Part shown: in pieces, positions 47,218 through 53,478 of the stretch
Layout of the letters: each line of letters begins with the position of its first letter
How positions within the stretch are numbered: position 1 is the stretch's first letter
NCBI GenBank assembly: GCA_017437965.1
Contig: JAFRWN010000141.1
Location: forward strand, 1-53,478
DNA length: 53,478 nt
Source: Lachnospiraceae bacterium
GTDB taxonomy: Bacteria; Bacillota; Clostridia; Lachnospirales; Lachnospiraceae
Direction: 5' to 3'
Made by a program: the position numbers and the translations under genes
The notes under the pieces: model-generated
Told to the model about the DNA's origin: nothing
Seen by the model: the letters and a program-made list of their open reading frames with translations, nothing else
Database searches by the model: none

Positions 47218-47658
47218 TCACCTCACAATCATTCCGGCAATCGGAACCAGTTCTTTCATGCTGTGAACAATCTGATCAGTATTGCGGATATAAATATCAA
47301 AAGGATCATTGCCAAAATCCATAATATGACGCAGATTGATTGTAATATCTTTGGCTTTTCCCATTTCCAGCAACCACTTGGCACAGTTATCACCACATGC
47401 AGAGGCATTGAAAATCATATCAGGCACTTTATTGATTAGAATAAGTGTCTTTACGCCTCCGGACAACTCCCTTGGTGTGATACCACCAAGCACGGGACTG
47501 TCAATTACACGCGCACTGATTACGGTAGAACGGTCAACATCCTGAATCATCCTTCTTGATAGTTCATCCGTGATCCATTCATCTTCGTATGTATTTTTAA
47601 AATAGACTGCCGGGTTGGTTACAACGCCTTCACAGTCACCATATATAATATTCAGCAT
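47218..47658 (-). CDS. DUF4869-type protein (cassette gene 1)
   Basis: A 146-residue protein opening MLNIIYGDCEGVVTNPAVYF, with DEWITDELSRRMIQDVDRST, VIDSPVLGGITPRELSGGVK and TLILINKVPDMIFNASACGD. These blocks match the DUF4869 family as I remember it; its function is unknown. ATG at 47658 (GGAAAGG upstream) is preferred over the in-frame ATG at 47682. CGDNCAKWLLEMGKAKDITIN suggests a ligand- or target-binding segment. Pairing with the ATPase gene suggests a sensor/effector or toxin/antitoxin pair. Confidence 0.7.
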   Translation of the reverse strand: MLNIIYGDCEGVVTNPAVYFKNTYEDEWITDELSRRMIQDVDRSTVISARVIDSPVLGGITPRELSGGVKTLILINKVPDMIFNASACGDNCAKWLLEMGKAKDITINLRHIMDFGNDPFDIYIRNTDQIVHSMKELVPIAGMIVR

Positions 47659-47794
47659 TTGTTTTTCCTTTCCGGTTCCCATGCTTAAGTCAGTTCTATA
47701 TTATTTTACCCCAGATTTACTTTTTTGGCTATACTGTTTTTGAGTTTTTTCATTATGCTATAAGTGCTCTCAGGTTATTTTTTCCTTGACAAAA

Positions 47795-47822
47795 ACAGTA
47801 AACGACAGTAAACCACAGTAAA
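47795..47822. repeat. Three ACAGTAAA repeats with 10-bp period
   Basis: ACAGTAAA begins at 47795, 47805 and 47815, one helical turn apart, in the gap upstream of the minus-strand cassette operon. TTGACA at 47788 on the plus strand touches the first copy. Possible regulator site for the DUF4869-ATPase operon. Confidence 0.6.
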
Positions 47823-47867
47823 AACCTGAAAACTGTCAACGAATACTGGAAAAGCAGGTAAACAAGA

Positions 47868-47920
47868 CGCTATATTTTACTTAATGTGTCTAAAAAAATG
47901 AGATTAAGTAAATTATAACG
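47868..47920. repeat. 53-bp boundary repeat, copy 2 (inverted repeat)
   Basis: Left arm CGCTATATTTTACTTAAT (two mismatches to the complement of the right arm), 17-nt loop GTGTCTAAAAAAATGAG, right arm ATTAAGTAAATTATAACG identical to copy 1. It lies 1699 bp from copy 1 with the DUF4869-ATPase operon between them, and 17 bases before the -35 of the maturase operon. Confidence 0.9.
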
Positions 47921-47936
47921 ATACCAAATAAACCCC

Positions 47937-47965
47937 TTGAACGAATCCCGATTGTCTGCTAAAAT
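47937..47965 (+). promoter_or_regulatory. Promoter of the maturase-exporter operon
   Basis: TTGAAC (47937-47942), 17-base spacer ending in TGC, TAAAAT (47960-47965): 30 bases before the radical SAM start, directly behind boundary repeat copy 2. Confidence 0.7.
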
Positions 47966-47994
47966 AAGGCTATTAAAAACCCAGGAAGCGATTC

Positions 47995-49326
47995 ATGAAA
48001 ATAATAAAAGAACCTAACGAAAAAGTTATTGCCCTAATCAGCACGAAGCATCCGGAGAGTAAATGCGGATGGAGGCCTTCGGTGTGGGCGGTGTCGTATG
48101 ATAAGGATGGGGCGCATCTGATAAAGCATACATTCTCGGGCGAGATCGTAAGTCTCACCGAAGAGGAATATGTGGACCTTGACAGCCTTGAGGAACTAAA
48201 AATGCGCCGTTTTGTTGTGCCTAACGACTATGATGAGGCTAAGCAGTACAAAGAGACTGTGAATCTGATAAAGCTGATGCAGCCTGAGGAGGCGGGGCTT
48301 CGGACCTACACGATACTTCCGACCACTGCCTGCAATGCGCGCTGTGTCTACTGCTACGAGGAGGGCTATCCTGTCATAACGATGAACGAAGAGACAGCCG
48401 CTAGGCTGGTAGATTTCATCTGTGAAACCAAACGGGAGGGAAAGGTAACGCTTTCATGGTTTGGCGGAGAGCCGCTTGTTGGCGCAAAAATAATTTCCTA
48501 TGTTTGCAAAACACTTGGTGAAAGGGGAGTGCCCTATAAGTCGCGCATGATAACCAACGCGAGCCTTTTTACCGAGGAGCTTGTCCGGGAGGCAAAGGAG
48601 CTATGGAAGCTTGAAAGAGTCCAGGTTTCACTTGACGGAGACCGTAATGACTATAAAGAGCGCAAGCGTTATGTGAACCCCACTGCCCATAATTATGATA
48701 CCGTGATGCAGGCAATACGCTTGCTTTCGGATGCGGACATAAAAGTTAACCTGCGTGTGAATTTTGACAGTGACAGCATCGGAAGGCTTAAGGCTTTTCT
48801 TGACGAGATGAAGGAACGCTTCGCTGCCGACAAAAATGTGACGCTCTATCTTTCCGCGCTCTACCAGGAAAAGAGCAAGCCCTATTTCATCGAGCTTGAG
48901 CGTCAGATGTTTGAGCTGAACAGCTATATCCGTGAGCTTGGCATCAACTATGAAAACCGTGAGAAAATACATACTTCGTTCAGGCTTAACGCATGCATGG
49001 CGGACGGCCTTGACAAGAGCATAGTAATCAAACCCGACGGAAGCTTTTTCGACTGTGAGCATCTTCCGGAAGGTCATTCATGGGGCAATATTTTTGACGG
49101 CGTGACGGATGCAGAGCTTTTCGAAAAGCTGAAAGCTCCCCATGAAATCAATGAAAAGTGCAGGAAATGCCCATATCTTCCGCAGTGCACACCCTTCTAT
49201 ATCAAGGGCTGCCCGGGTTGGTTTGAGACCTGCAGGGAGTATAATGATCTAAAAACCGAATATGAGCTTAGAAGGGTTTCCGAAACCCAAAATTATGAAG
49301 AAACGGAGAAAGATGATGAAGATTAA
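47995..49326 (+). CDS. Radical SAM/SPASM peptide maturase, first gene of modification operon
   Basis: A 443-residue enzyme, paralogue of the one at 42525. C113, C117 and C120 (TACNARCVYCYEEGY) hold the SAM cluster. The SPASM region has CMADGLDKSIVIKPDGSFFDC, then CRKCPYLPQC, FYIKGCPGWFETC. The N-terminal ~100 residues (PSVWAVSYDKDGAHLIKHTF, FSGEIVSLTEEEY) precede the barrel, as in other RiPP maturases; a leader-binding role is inference. The C-terminus runs 8 residues longer than the orphan copy and overlaps the PqqD-like gene by 11 bases. Possible chemistry includes thioether, C-C crosslink or epimerisation; sequence alone does not tell. ATG 47995 follows CAGGAAGC. Confidence 0.9.
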   Translation: MKIIKEPNEKVIALISTKHPESKCGWRPSVWAVSYDKDGAHLIKHTFSGEIVSLTEEEYVDLDSLEELKMRRFVVPNDYDEAKQYKETVNLIKLMQPEEAGLRTYTILPTTACNARCVYCYEEGYPVITMNEETAARLVDFICETKREGKVTLSWFGGEPLVGAKIISYVCKTLGERGVPYKSRMITNASLFTEELVREAKELWKLERVQVSLDGDRNDYKERKRYVNPTAHNYDTVMQAIRLLSDADIKVNLRVNFDSDSIGRLKAFLDEMKERFAADKNVTLYLSALYQEKSKPYFIELERQMFELNSYIRELGINYENREKIHTSFRLNACMADGLDKSIVIKPDGSFFDCEHLPEGHSWGNIFDGVTDAELFEKLKAPHEINEKCRKCPYLPQCTPFYIKGCPGWFETCREYNDLKTEYELRRVSETQNYEETEKDDED

Positions 49327-49576
49327 GAAGGAATTTATCATACATGAGTCAGGCAACGACACCATGCTTGTTGCCACAGGAAAGGCAAATTTTTCGGGAC
49401 TTGTAAAAGGCAACAAAATGCTCGGAGAGATCCTTTCACTGATGAAAGAGGATACCACCGAGGCTGAGGTTGTACGCAAGATGCGCGAAAAGTACGAGGC
49501 TCCCGAGGGTAAGATCGAAGAGGATGTTCATAAGGTTGTGACCGAGCTTCGCGGAATCGGAGCAATCGAAGAGTAA
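49316..49576 (+). CDS. PqqD-like peptide carrier (RRE)
   Basis: An 86-residue winged-helix protein: KIKKEFIIHESGNDTMLVAT, NKMLGEILSLMKEDTTEAEV and VHKVVTELRGIGAIEE match the PqqD/RRE fold (VxG-type beta strands, then helices with an acidic recognition face). PqqD-like proteins bind the leader of a precursor peptide and deliver it to the radical SAM enzyme. Start ATG 49316 (ATG 49313 adjacent) with GGAG upstream, overlapping the maturase 3' end by 11 bases. A gap of 17 bases leads to the kinase-like gene. Confidence 0.85.
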   Translation: MKIKKEFIIHESGNDTMLVATGKANFSGLVKGNKMLGEILSLMKEDTTEAEVVRKMREKYEAPEGKIEEDVHKVVTELRGIGAIEE

Positions 49577-49593
49577 AGCTTTAAGGACGGACG

Positions 49594-50325
49594 ATGAAGC
49601 AGGTCTACAAAATCGCAGACAAGATAATTGAGATAGAATCGCTCTATACACGGGTGCATGAGTACTGCAAGGACTATCTGGTGCCAGATCAGGCCCATGA
49701 TTTTTCGGTAAAAACCACGCCCGAGGACATAGTCTATGAGCGTGAGCGTAACGAAAGGACTGCGGAGCTCGAGGGCAGAAGGAAATATAATTCTTCGGAC
49801 GAGTACCTTGAGGAGCTTGCGGTTTACCGTAAGATAGCCGAGAAAATGCCGGACTATGATACCTTTCTTTTTCATGGTTCCTGCGTTGCGGTGGATAATG
49901 AGGCCTATCTTTTTGCGGCGGTTTCGGGAACCGGAAAGTCGACCCATGCAAGGCTATGGCGTGAGTATCTCGGCGAGAGGGCGGTCATGGTAAATGACGA
50001 CAAGCCGCTGATCCGGGTAAATGAGCCGGGTGTGACTGTTTTCGGTACTCCGTACAACGGAAAACACAGGCTCGGAAGCAATATTTCAGTGCCGCTTAAG
50101 GCTGTATGTATACTGACCCGCGACGAAACGAACCATATCGAAAAGATCACAAAACAGCAGGCCTATGCCACACTCCTGCAGCAGACCTACCGCCCGGCAG
50201 ATCCTTTGCAGCTTGCAAAGACCATGTCGTTACTGGACAGGCTCTCGGACAGAGTGAAGCTTTATCTTCTGGGCTGTAACATGGACATTGAGGCTGCGAA
50301 AATTTCTTATGAGGGAATGAGATGA
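49594..50325 (+). CDS. HPr-kinase-like protein of peptide-modification clusters
   Basis: A 243-residue protein with FHGSCVAVDNEAYLFAAVSG, P-loop SGTGKSTHARLW, and VNDDKPLIRVNEPGVTVFGT in the place of the HprK metal/acceptor loop. This is the HprK-related family seen in lasso-peptide clusters, where some members phosphorylate the peptide tail, and in other PqqD-linked operons. It lacks the N-terminal domain of true HprK. Overlaps the next gene by 4 bases (ATGA). Substrate here is presumably the modified peptide, by inference. Confidence 0.85.
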   Translation: MKQVYKIADKIIEIESLYTRVHEYCKDYLVPDQAHDFSVKTTPEDIVYERERNERTAELEGRRKYNSSDEYLEELAVYRKIAEKMPDYDTFLFHGSCVAVDNEAYLFAAVSGTGKSTHARLWREYLGERAVMVNDDKPLIRVNEPGVTVFGTPYNGKHRLGSNISVPLKAVCILTRDETNHIEKITKQQAYATLLQQTYRPADPLQLAKTMSLLDRLSDRVKLYLLGCNMDIEAAKISYEGMR

Positions 50326-50765
50326 CCTACGAGGAATATCTTGATGAAAACGGCGAACTGACCTACACTAACGTCGGCACGAGCATGATGCCGCTCCTAA
50401 AACAGCACCGCGATCTTTTCACGGTAACGAAAAGGGGCAGCGGGAGGCTTAAGAAGGGTGACGTGGTGCTTTACAGGAGGCCGCCGAACCGCTATGTGCT
50501 GCACCGTATAATAGAGGTAAGGCCCGAGGACTATGTTATTTTAGGCGACAACTGCGTGAAAAAGGAATACGGGATAAAGGATGAGGATATCCTTGCCGTG
50601 ATGACCGGCTATGTCAGAAAGGGCAGGGAACATAAGACAAGCAATATTAGCTACCGGCTTTATTCTTTCTATATAATGCACACAATACCGCTCCGAACAG
50701 GAGTAAAAAGACTGTATTTCAGGCTGAGGAAGCTTGCCAAGAGAGTAATCTATGGAAAAAAGTAA
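50322..50765 (+). CDS. S24/S26-type peptidase (signal-peptidase-like)
   Basis: A 147-residue protein with the serine in VGTSMMPLLKQ and KGDVVLYRRPPNRYVLHRII, where histidine stands in the general-base position as in Sec11-type peptidases. DYVILGDNCVKKEYGI supplies the conserved GDN. The C-terminal ~40 residues are basic with an amphipathic stretch (YRLYSFYIMHTI) but no true membrane helix. In this operon it is the candidate leader-removing protease. It overlaps the kinase gene before it and the ABC gene after it. Confidence 0.82.
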   Translation: MTYEEYLDENGELTYTNVGTSMMPLLKQHRDLFTVTKRGSGRLKKGDVVLYRRPPNRYVLHRIIEVRPEDYVILGDNCVKKEYGIKDEDILAVMTGYVRKGREHKTSNISYRLYSFYIMHTIPLRTGVKRLYFRLRKLAKRVIYGKK

Positions 50766-52440
50766 AAAAATCTACATACCGGCACTCATGCTTGTCCAGG
50801 CGATTAACGGCGCAAGCGGGGTGCTTTATGCGCTTTTTTTAAGGAAAATTGTCGATTCCGCAACCGAGCAGGACAAAAAAGGCTTCTGGCTCGGAGTGCT
50901 TTACATATGCATACTTGTAGCATCGCAGATACTTATCAGGGCTCTTATCAGGTGGCTTGGTGAACTTTCGAGGGCAACTTTCGAAAATATGTACAAGGCC
51001 AGGCTGATGGAGAATATCCTGAAAAAAGATTTCGCAAGGGTAAGCGCGGTGCATTCGGGCGAGTGGCTCAACCGCCTGACGAACGATACGGTAGTCGTGG
51101 CGAACGGTTATGTGGAAATCCTTCCGGGACTTGTCGGAATGGCCACAAAGCTTATCAGTGCGGTCGTCATGATGATAATACTTGACTGGCGTTTTACCTG
51201 CGTCCTTCTTCCCTGCGGTCTGCTTCTGGTACTTTTTACCTATGCTTTCCGCAAGGTACTTAAAAAGCTTCATAAAAATGTCCAGGAAAAAGACGGCAAG
51301 CTCAGGATTTTCATGCAGGAGCGCATCGGAAACCTGATGGTAATACGTTCGTTTGCGGCAGAAGAGCGGACTGCGGCCGAGGCTGTGGCAAAGATGGAGG
51401 AACATAAGGCGGCGCGCATGAGACGAGTGCGCTTCTCGAATTTCTGCAACAGTGGTTTCAGTGTGGCTGCAAACGGAATGTATCTTTTCGGAGCAATCTA
51501 CTGCGGCTACGGAATACTGAAAGGAACGATCACCTTTGGTACGATGACTGCGATCACCCAGCTGATTTCGCAGATCCAGTCGCCCTTTGCCAACATAACA
51601 GGCTATCTTCCTCGCTACTATGCGATGTCGGCAAGTGCAGAGAGACTTAAGGAAATTGAGCGCTTTGCTGATGACGGCACCAAGGCCCTGCCACTTTCTG
51701 AAATCAGGCATTTTTACAATGACAGGCTTGAAAGCATCGGGCTTAGGAATGCGGACTATACTTACTTTCCGAATGTGGAAAGCCTTGATGCGCTAAGTAA
51801 AGATGAGCAGCCTGTTGCGATCAAGGATATTTCCGTAGAGGTGAAAAAGGGAGAATATGTTGCCTTTACGGGTCACAGCGGCTGCGGAAAGTCTACGGTG
51901 CTTAAGCTTCTGATGAGCATATATCCTCTCGATAAGGGCGAGCGTTACTACACCGACAAGAATGGAAAGAGTGAGGTTCTTGACGGAAGCCTTCACAGGC
52001 TTTTTGCCTATGTTCCGCAGGGGAACAGGCTGATGTCCGGAACCATCCGCGATGTTGTAAGCTTTGCGGATGCGGAAGCTGCCCATGATGAGCAGCGGAT
52101 AAAGAACGCACTTAAGATCGCCTGTGCGGATGAATTTATCGGAGAGCTTGATGACGGTATCGATACGTTACTTGGCGAGCGGGGTACCGGTCTTTCCGAG
52201 GGCCAGATGCAGAGAATCGCAATAGCAAGGGCGGTTTTTTCCGATTGTCCTGTGCTGCTTCTTGATGAGGCAACCTCGGCGCTGGACGAGGTAACGGAGA
52301 AAAACCTGCTTGAAAACTTAAGGAAAATGACGGACAAAACGGTTGTGATCGTTACGCACAGAAAGGCTGCGCTTGAAATCTGCGACAGGGTTCTGGAGTT
52401 TTCCGAAGAAGGAGTAATTGAAAAACATGGACAAAACTGA
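50752..52440 (+). CDS. ABC exporter (membrane plus ATPase domains)
   Basis: A 562-residue half-transporter: membrane domain with about six helices, then the ATPase domain. Walker A is TGHSGCGKST, the signature GLSEGQMQRIAIARA, Walker B VLLLDEATSALD, and the switch histidine IVTHRKAAL. All catalytic residues are present, so a homodimer is likely. No C39 peptidase domain is fused, consistent with a separate peptidase just upstream. Overlaps that peptidase by 14 bases and the nucleotidyltransferase by 14. Probable role: export of the mature peptide. Confidence 0.88.
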   Translation: MEKSKKIYIPALMLVQAINGASGVLYALFLRKIVDSATEQDKKGFWLGVLYICILVASQILIRALIRWLGELSRATFENMYKARLMENILKKDFARVSAVHSGEWLNRLTNDTVVVANGYVEILPGLVGMATKLISAVVMMIILDWRFTCVLLPCGLLLVLFTYAFRKVLKKLHKNVQEKDGKLRIFMQERIGNLMVIRSFAAEERTAAEAVAKMEEHKAARMRRVRFSNFCNSGFSVAANGMYLFGAIYCGYGILKGTITFGTMTAITQLISQIQSPFANITGYLPRYYAMSASAERLKEIERFADDGTKALPLSEIRHFYNDRLESIGLRNADYTYFPNVESLDALSKDEQPVAIKDISVEVKKGEYVAFTGHSGCGKSTVLKLLMSIYPLDKGERYYTDKNGKSEVLDGSLHRLFAYVPQGNRLMSGTIRDVVSFADAEAAHDEQRIKNALKIACADEFIGELDDGIDTLLGERGTGLSEGQMQRIAIARAVFSDCPVLLLDEATSALDEVTEKNLLENLRKMTDKTVVIVTHRKAALEICDRVLEFSEEGVIEKHGQN

Positions 52441-53478
52441 GTACGGTAAAAATGCCGTCCTGATGATAAAACTGATTTCCTGTGTCTTGAATGACAAAAA
52501 GCCGGATGAGGATCTGCTTTCGGGTATTGACCCAGGCAAACTTTTTACGGTCGCAAGGGCACATAATCTTGCTGCGATAACAGCCTATGCTTTGGAAGAA
52601 GCGGGCATAAAGTACCCGGCGTTTTCCGAGGCTAAGGACAAGGCGATCAGGAAAAACATACTTCTCGATGCCGAGAGGGAGGCGGTAACTTCCGAAATGG
52701 AGAAAAAGGGCATATGGTATATGCCGCTTAAGGGGTCGCTGCTTCATGAGTGGTATCCGAGGATAGGCATGCGCCAGATGGCCGACAATGACATACTCTG
52801 CGACAGTACGAGGATGGAAGAGGTAAAGGATATTTTTGTTTCCAGAGGCTATTATGTCAAGCTTTTCGGAAAATCCAACCATGATGTTTACTATAAGGCT
52901 CCGGTCTATAATTTCGAGATGCACAGTGGACTTTTTTCATCGAAAAGCCATTCGGAAAATCTGTGGAAGTACTATGAGGGTATCGAAAACCGCCTGGTAA
53001 ATGACGGAAAGGGCAGATTCGGGCGCAGGTTTACAAACGAAGATTTTTATCTTTACATGCTTGCGCATGAATGGAAGCATTTTTCGGGAAGCGGTACGGG
53101 ACTTAGGTCTTTGGTGGATACCTATGTATTTTTAAAGAAATTCGGTAATGTTCTTGACTGGGACTATATAAGTGATGAGGCAGAAAAGCTTGAAATTCTG
53201 GATTTCGAGGAGAACAACCGCACGCTTTCGTGTAAGCTTTTTGACAGGGAAAGGCTTTCCGACGAGGAAAAGAAGCTTCTTTCATACTATGTTTACTCGG
53301 GTACCTATGGGAACCTGGAGAACCAGGTAACACACAAGTTACAGAAGCTTAACGGGTCAAGGCTTAAATATCTTAAGGGCCGTCTTTTCCCGTCCCGTGA
53401 ATATCTTGCATTTACGGTTCCGTGGGTTGAAAAGAGTCCGCTTCTTGTGCCGGCTGGCTGGATATACCGCATAATCTA
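52427..53478 (+). CDS. PF14907-type nucleotidyltransferase, cut by window end
   Basis: 350 codons are visible from ATG 52427, with no stop before the edge. WYMPLKGSLLHEWYPRIGMR and QMADNDILCD correspond to the LKG...YP...R-x-M-x-D-x-D-x-L core of the uncharacterised nucleotidyltransferase family (NTP_transf_5). HEWKHFSGSGTGLRSLVDTY is the later conserved block. Members recur in lasso-peptide and other RiPP clusters, where they are thought to nucleotidylate the peptide or an intermediate. It overlaps the ABC gene by 14 bases, so the operon continues at least to the edge. Confidence 0.85.
   Translation, partial: MDKTEYGKNAVLMIKLISCVLNDKKPDEDLLSGIDPGKLFTVARAHNLAAITAYALEEAGIKYPAFSEAKDKAIRKNILLDAEREAVTSEMEKKGIWYMPLKGSLLHEWYPRIGMRQMADNDILCDSTRMEEVKDIFVSRGYYVKLFGKSNHDVYYKAPVYNFEMHSGLFSSKSHSENLWKYYEGIENRLVNDGKGRFGRRFTNEDFYLYMLAHEWKHFSGSGTGLRSLVDTYVFLKKFGNVLDWDYISDEAEKLEILDFEENNRTLSCKLFDRERLSDEEKKLLSYYVYSGTYGNLENQVTHKLQKLNGSRLKYLKGRLFPSREYLAFTVPWVEKSPLLVPAGWIYRII

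Noticed and set aside
47690..47994. Precursor peptide gene directly before the second maturase
   Set aside because: All ATG frames here stop within a few codons; only the inverted repeat, short repeats and promoter are present.
50839..51711. 290-residue minus-strand frame
   Set aside because: Antisense to the ABC exporter membrane domain; no domain and no start signals.

Overview
The window looks like a chromosomal segment of a clostridial anaerobe of the Lachnospiraceae type (Butyrivibrio/Roseburia relatives). This rests on the type III glutamine synthetase, the Amt-PII fusion, DegV, the large MBG-domain secreted protein and the style of the XRE and Rpn proteins. There is no rRNA or tRNA in the window, so the family assignment is inference.

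Region 1 (1-17.5 kb) is a nitrogen and glutamine hub, all on the + strand: gltB (3' end), gltD, fdhD, glnA (GSIII), an ammonium transporter fused to a PII domain, asnB, pyrG, purF, carA and carB. Apart from fdhD, every gene makes glutamine, imports its ammonia, or spends its amide nitrogen. asnB to carB are almost back to back. glnA has its own promoter beneath a 24-nt perfect palindrome.

Region 2 (17.5-29.6 kb) is ordinary chromosome: a protein of unknown function, an ABC-2 transporter pair, a divergent SPFH/ribbon-helix-helix operon behind an operator, DegV plus a hybrid histidine kinase, a membrane-anchored amidase and a heterodimeric ABC exporter. Three copies of a GGGGACGGTTC inverted-repeat (REP-like) element lie at 3.5, 18.1 and 21.4 kb.

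Region 3 (29.6-48 kb) is AT-rich accessory DNA full of broken genes. It holds a 5'-truncated ATPase-type regulator, small XRE and GNAT genes, an XRE / ImmA-type protease / PIN-like three-gene module, and a DUF4143 ATPase behind three 14-bp repeats spaced exactly 32 bp. It also holds a 2295-residue MBG-repeat secreted protein, a 40-residue two-cysteine peptide, a stand-alone radical SAM/SPASM enzyme, an intact Rpn-like gene plus a duplicated fragment of its 3' end, and DUF3800-like and Rpn-like remnants. Last comes a two-gene ATPase/DUF4869 cassette bracketed by two 53-bp repeats (49 of 53 positions identical).

Region 4 (47.9-53.5 kb, running off the end) is a tight operon: radical SAM/SPASM maturase, PqqD-like carrier, HPr-kinase-like protein, S24/S26 peptidase, ABC exporter and a PF14907-type nucleotidyltransferase. 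This has the architecture of a ribosomal-peptide modification and export pathway. No precursor lies directly beside it. The best candidate is the 40-residue peptide at 42.2 kb, next to the paralogous orphan maturase. I consider this split, recombined pathway the most interesting system here, followed by the XRE-protease-PIN module, the repeat-flanked ATPase/DUF4869 cassette and the 32-bp iterated operator.
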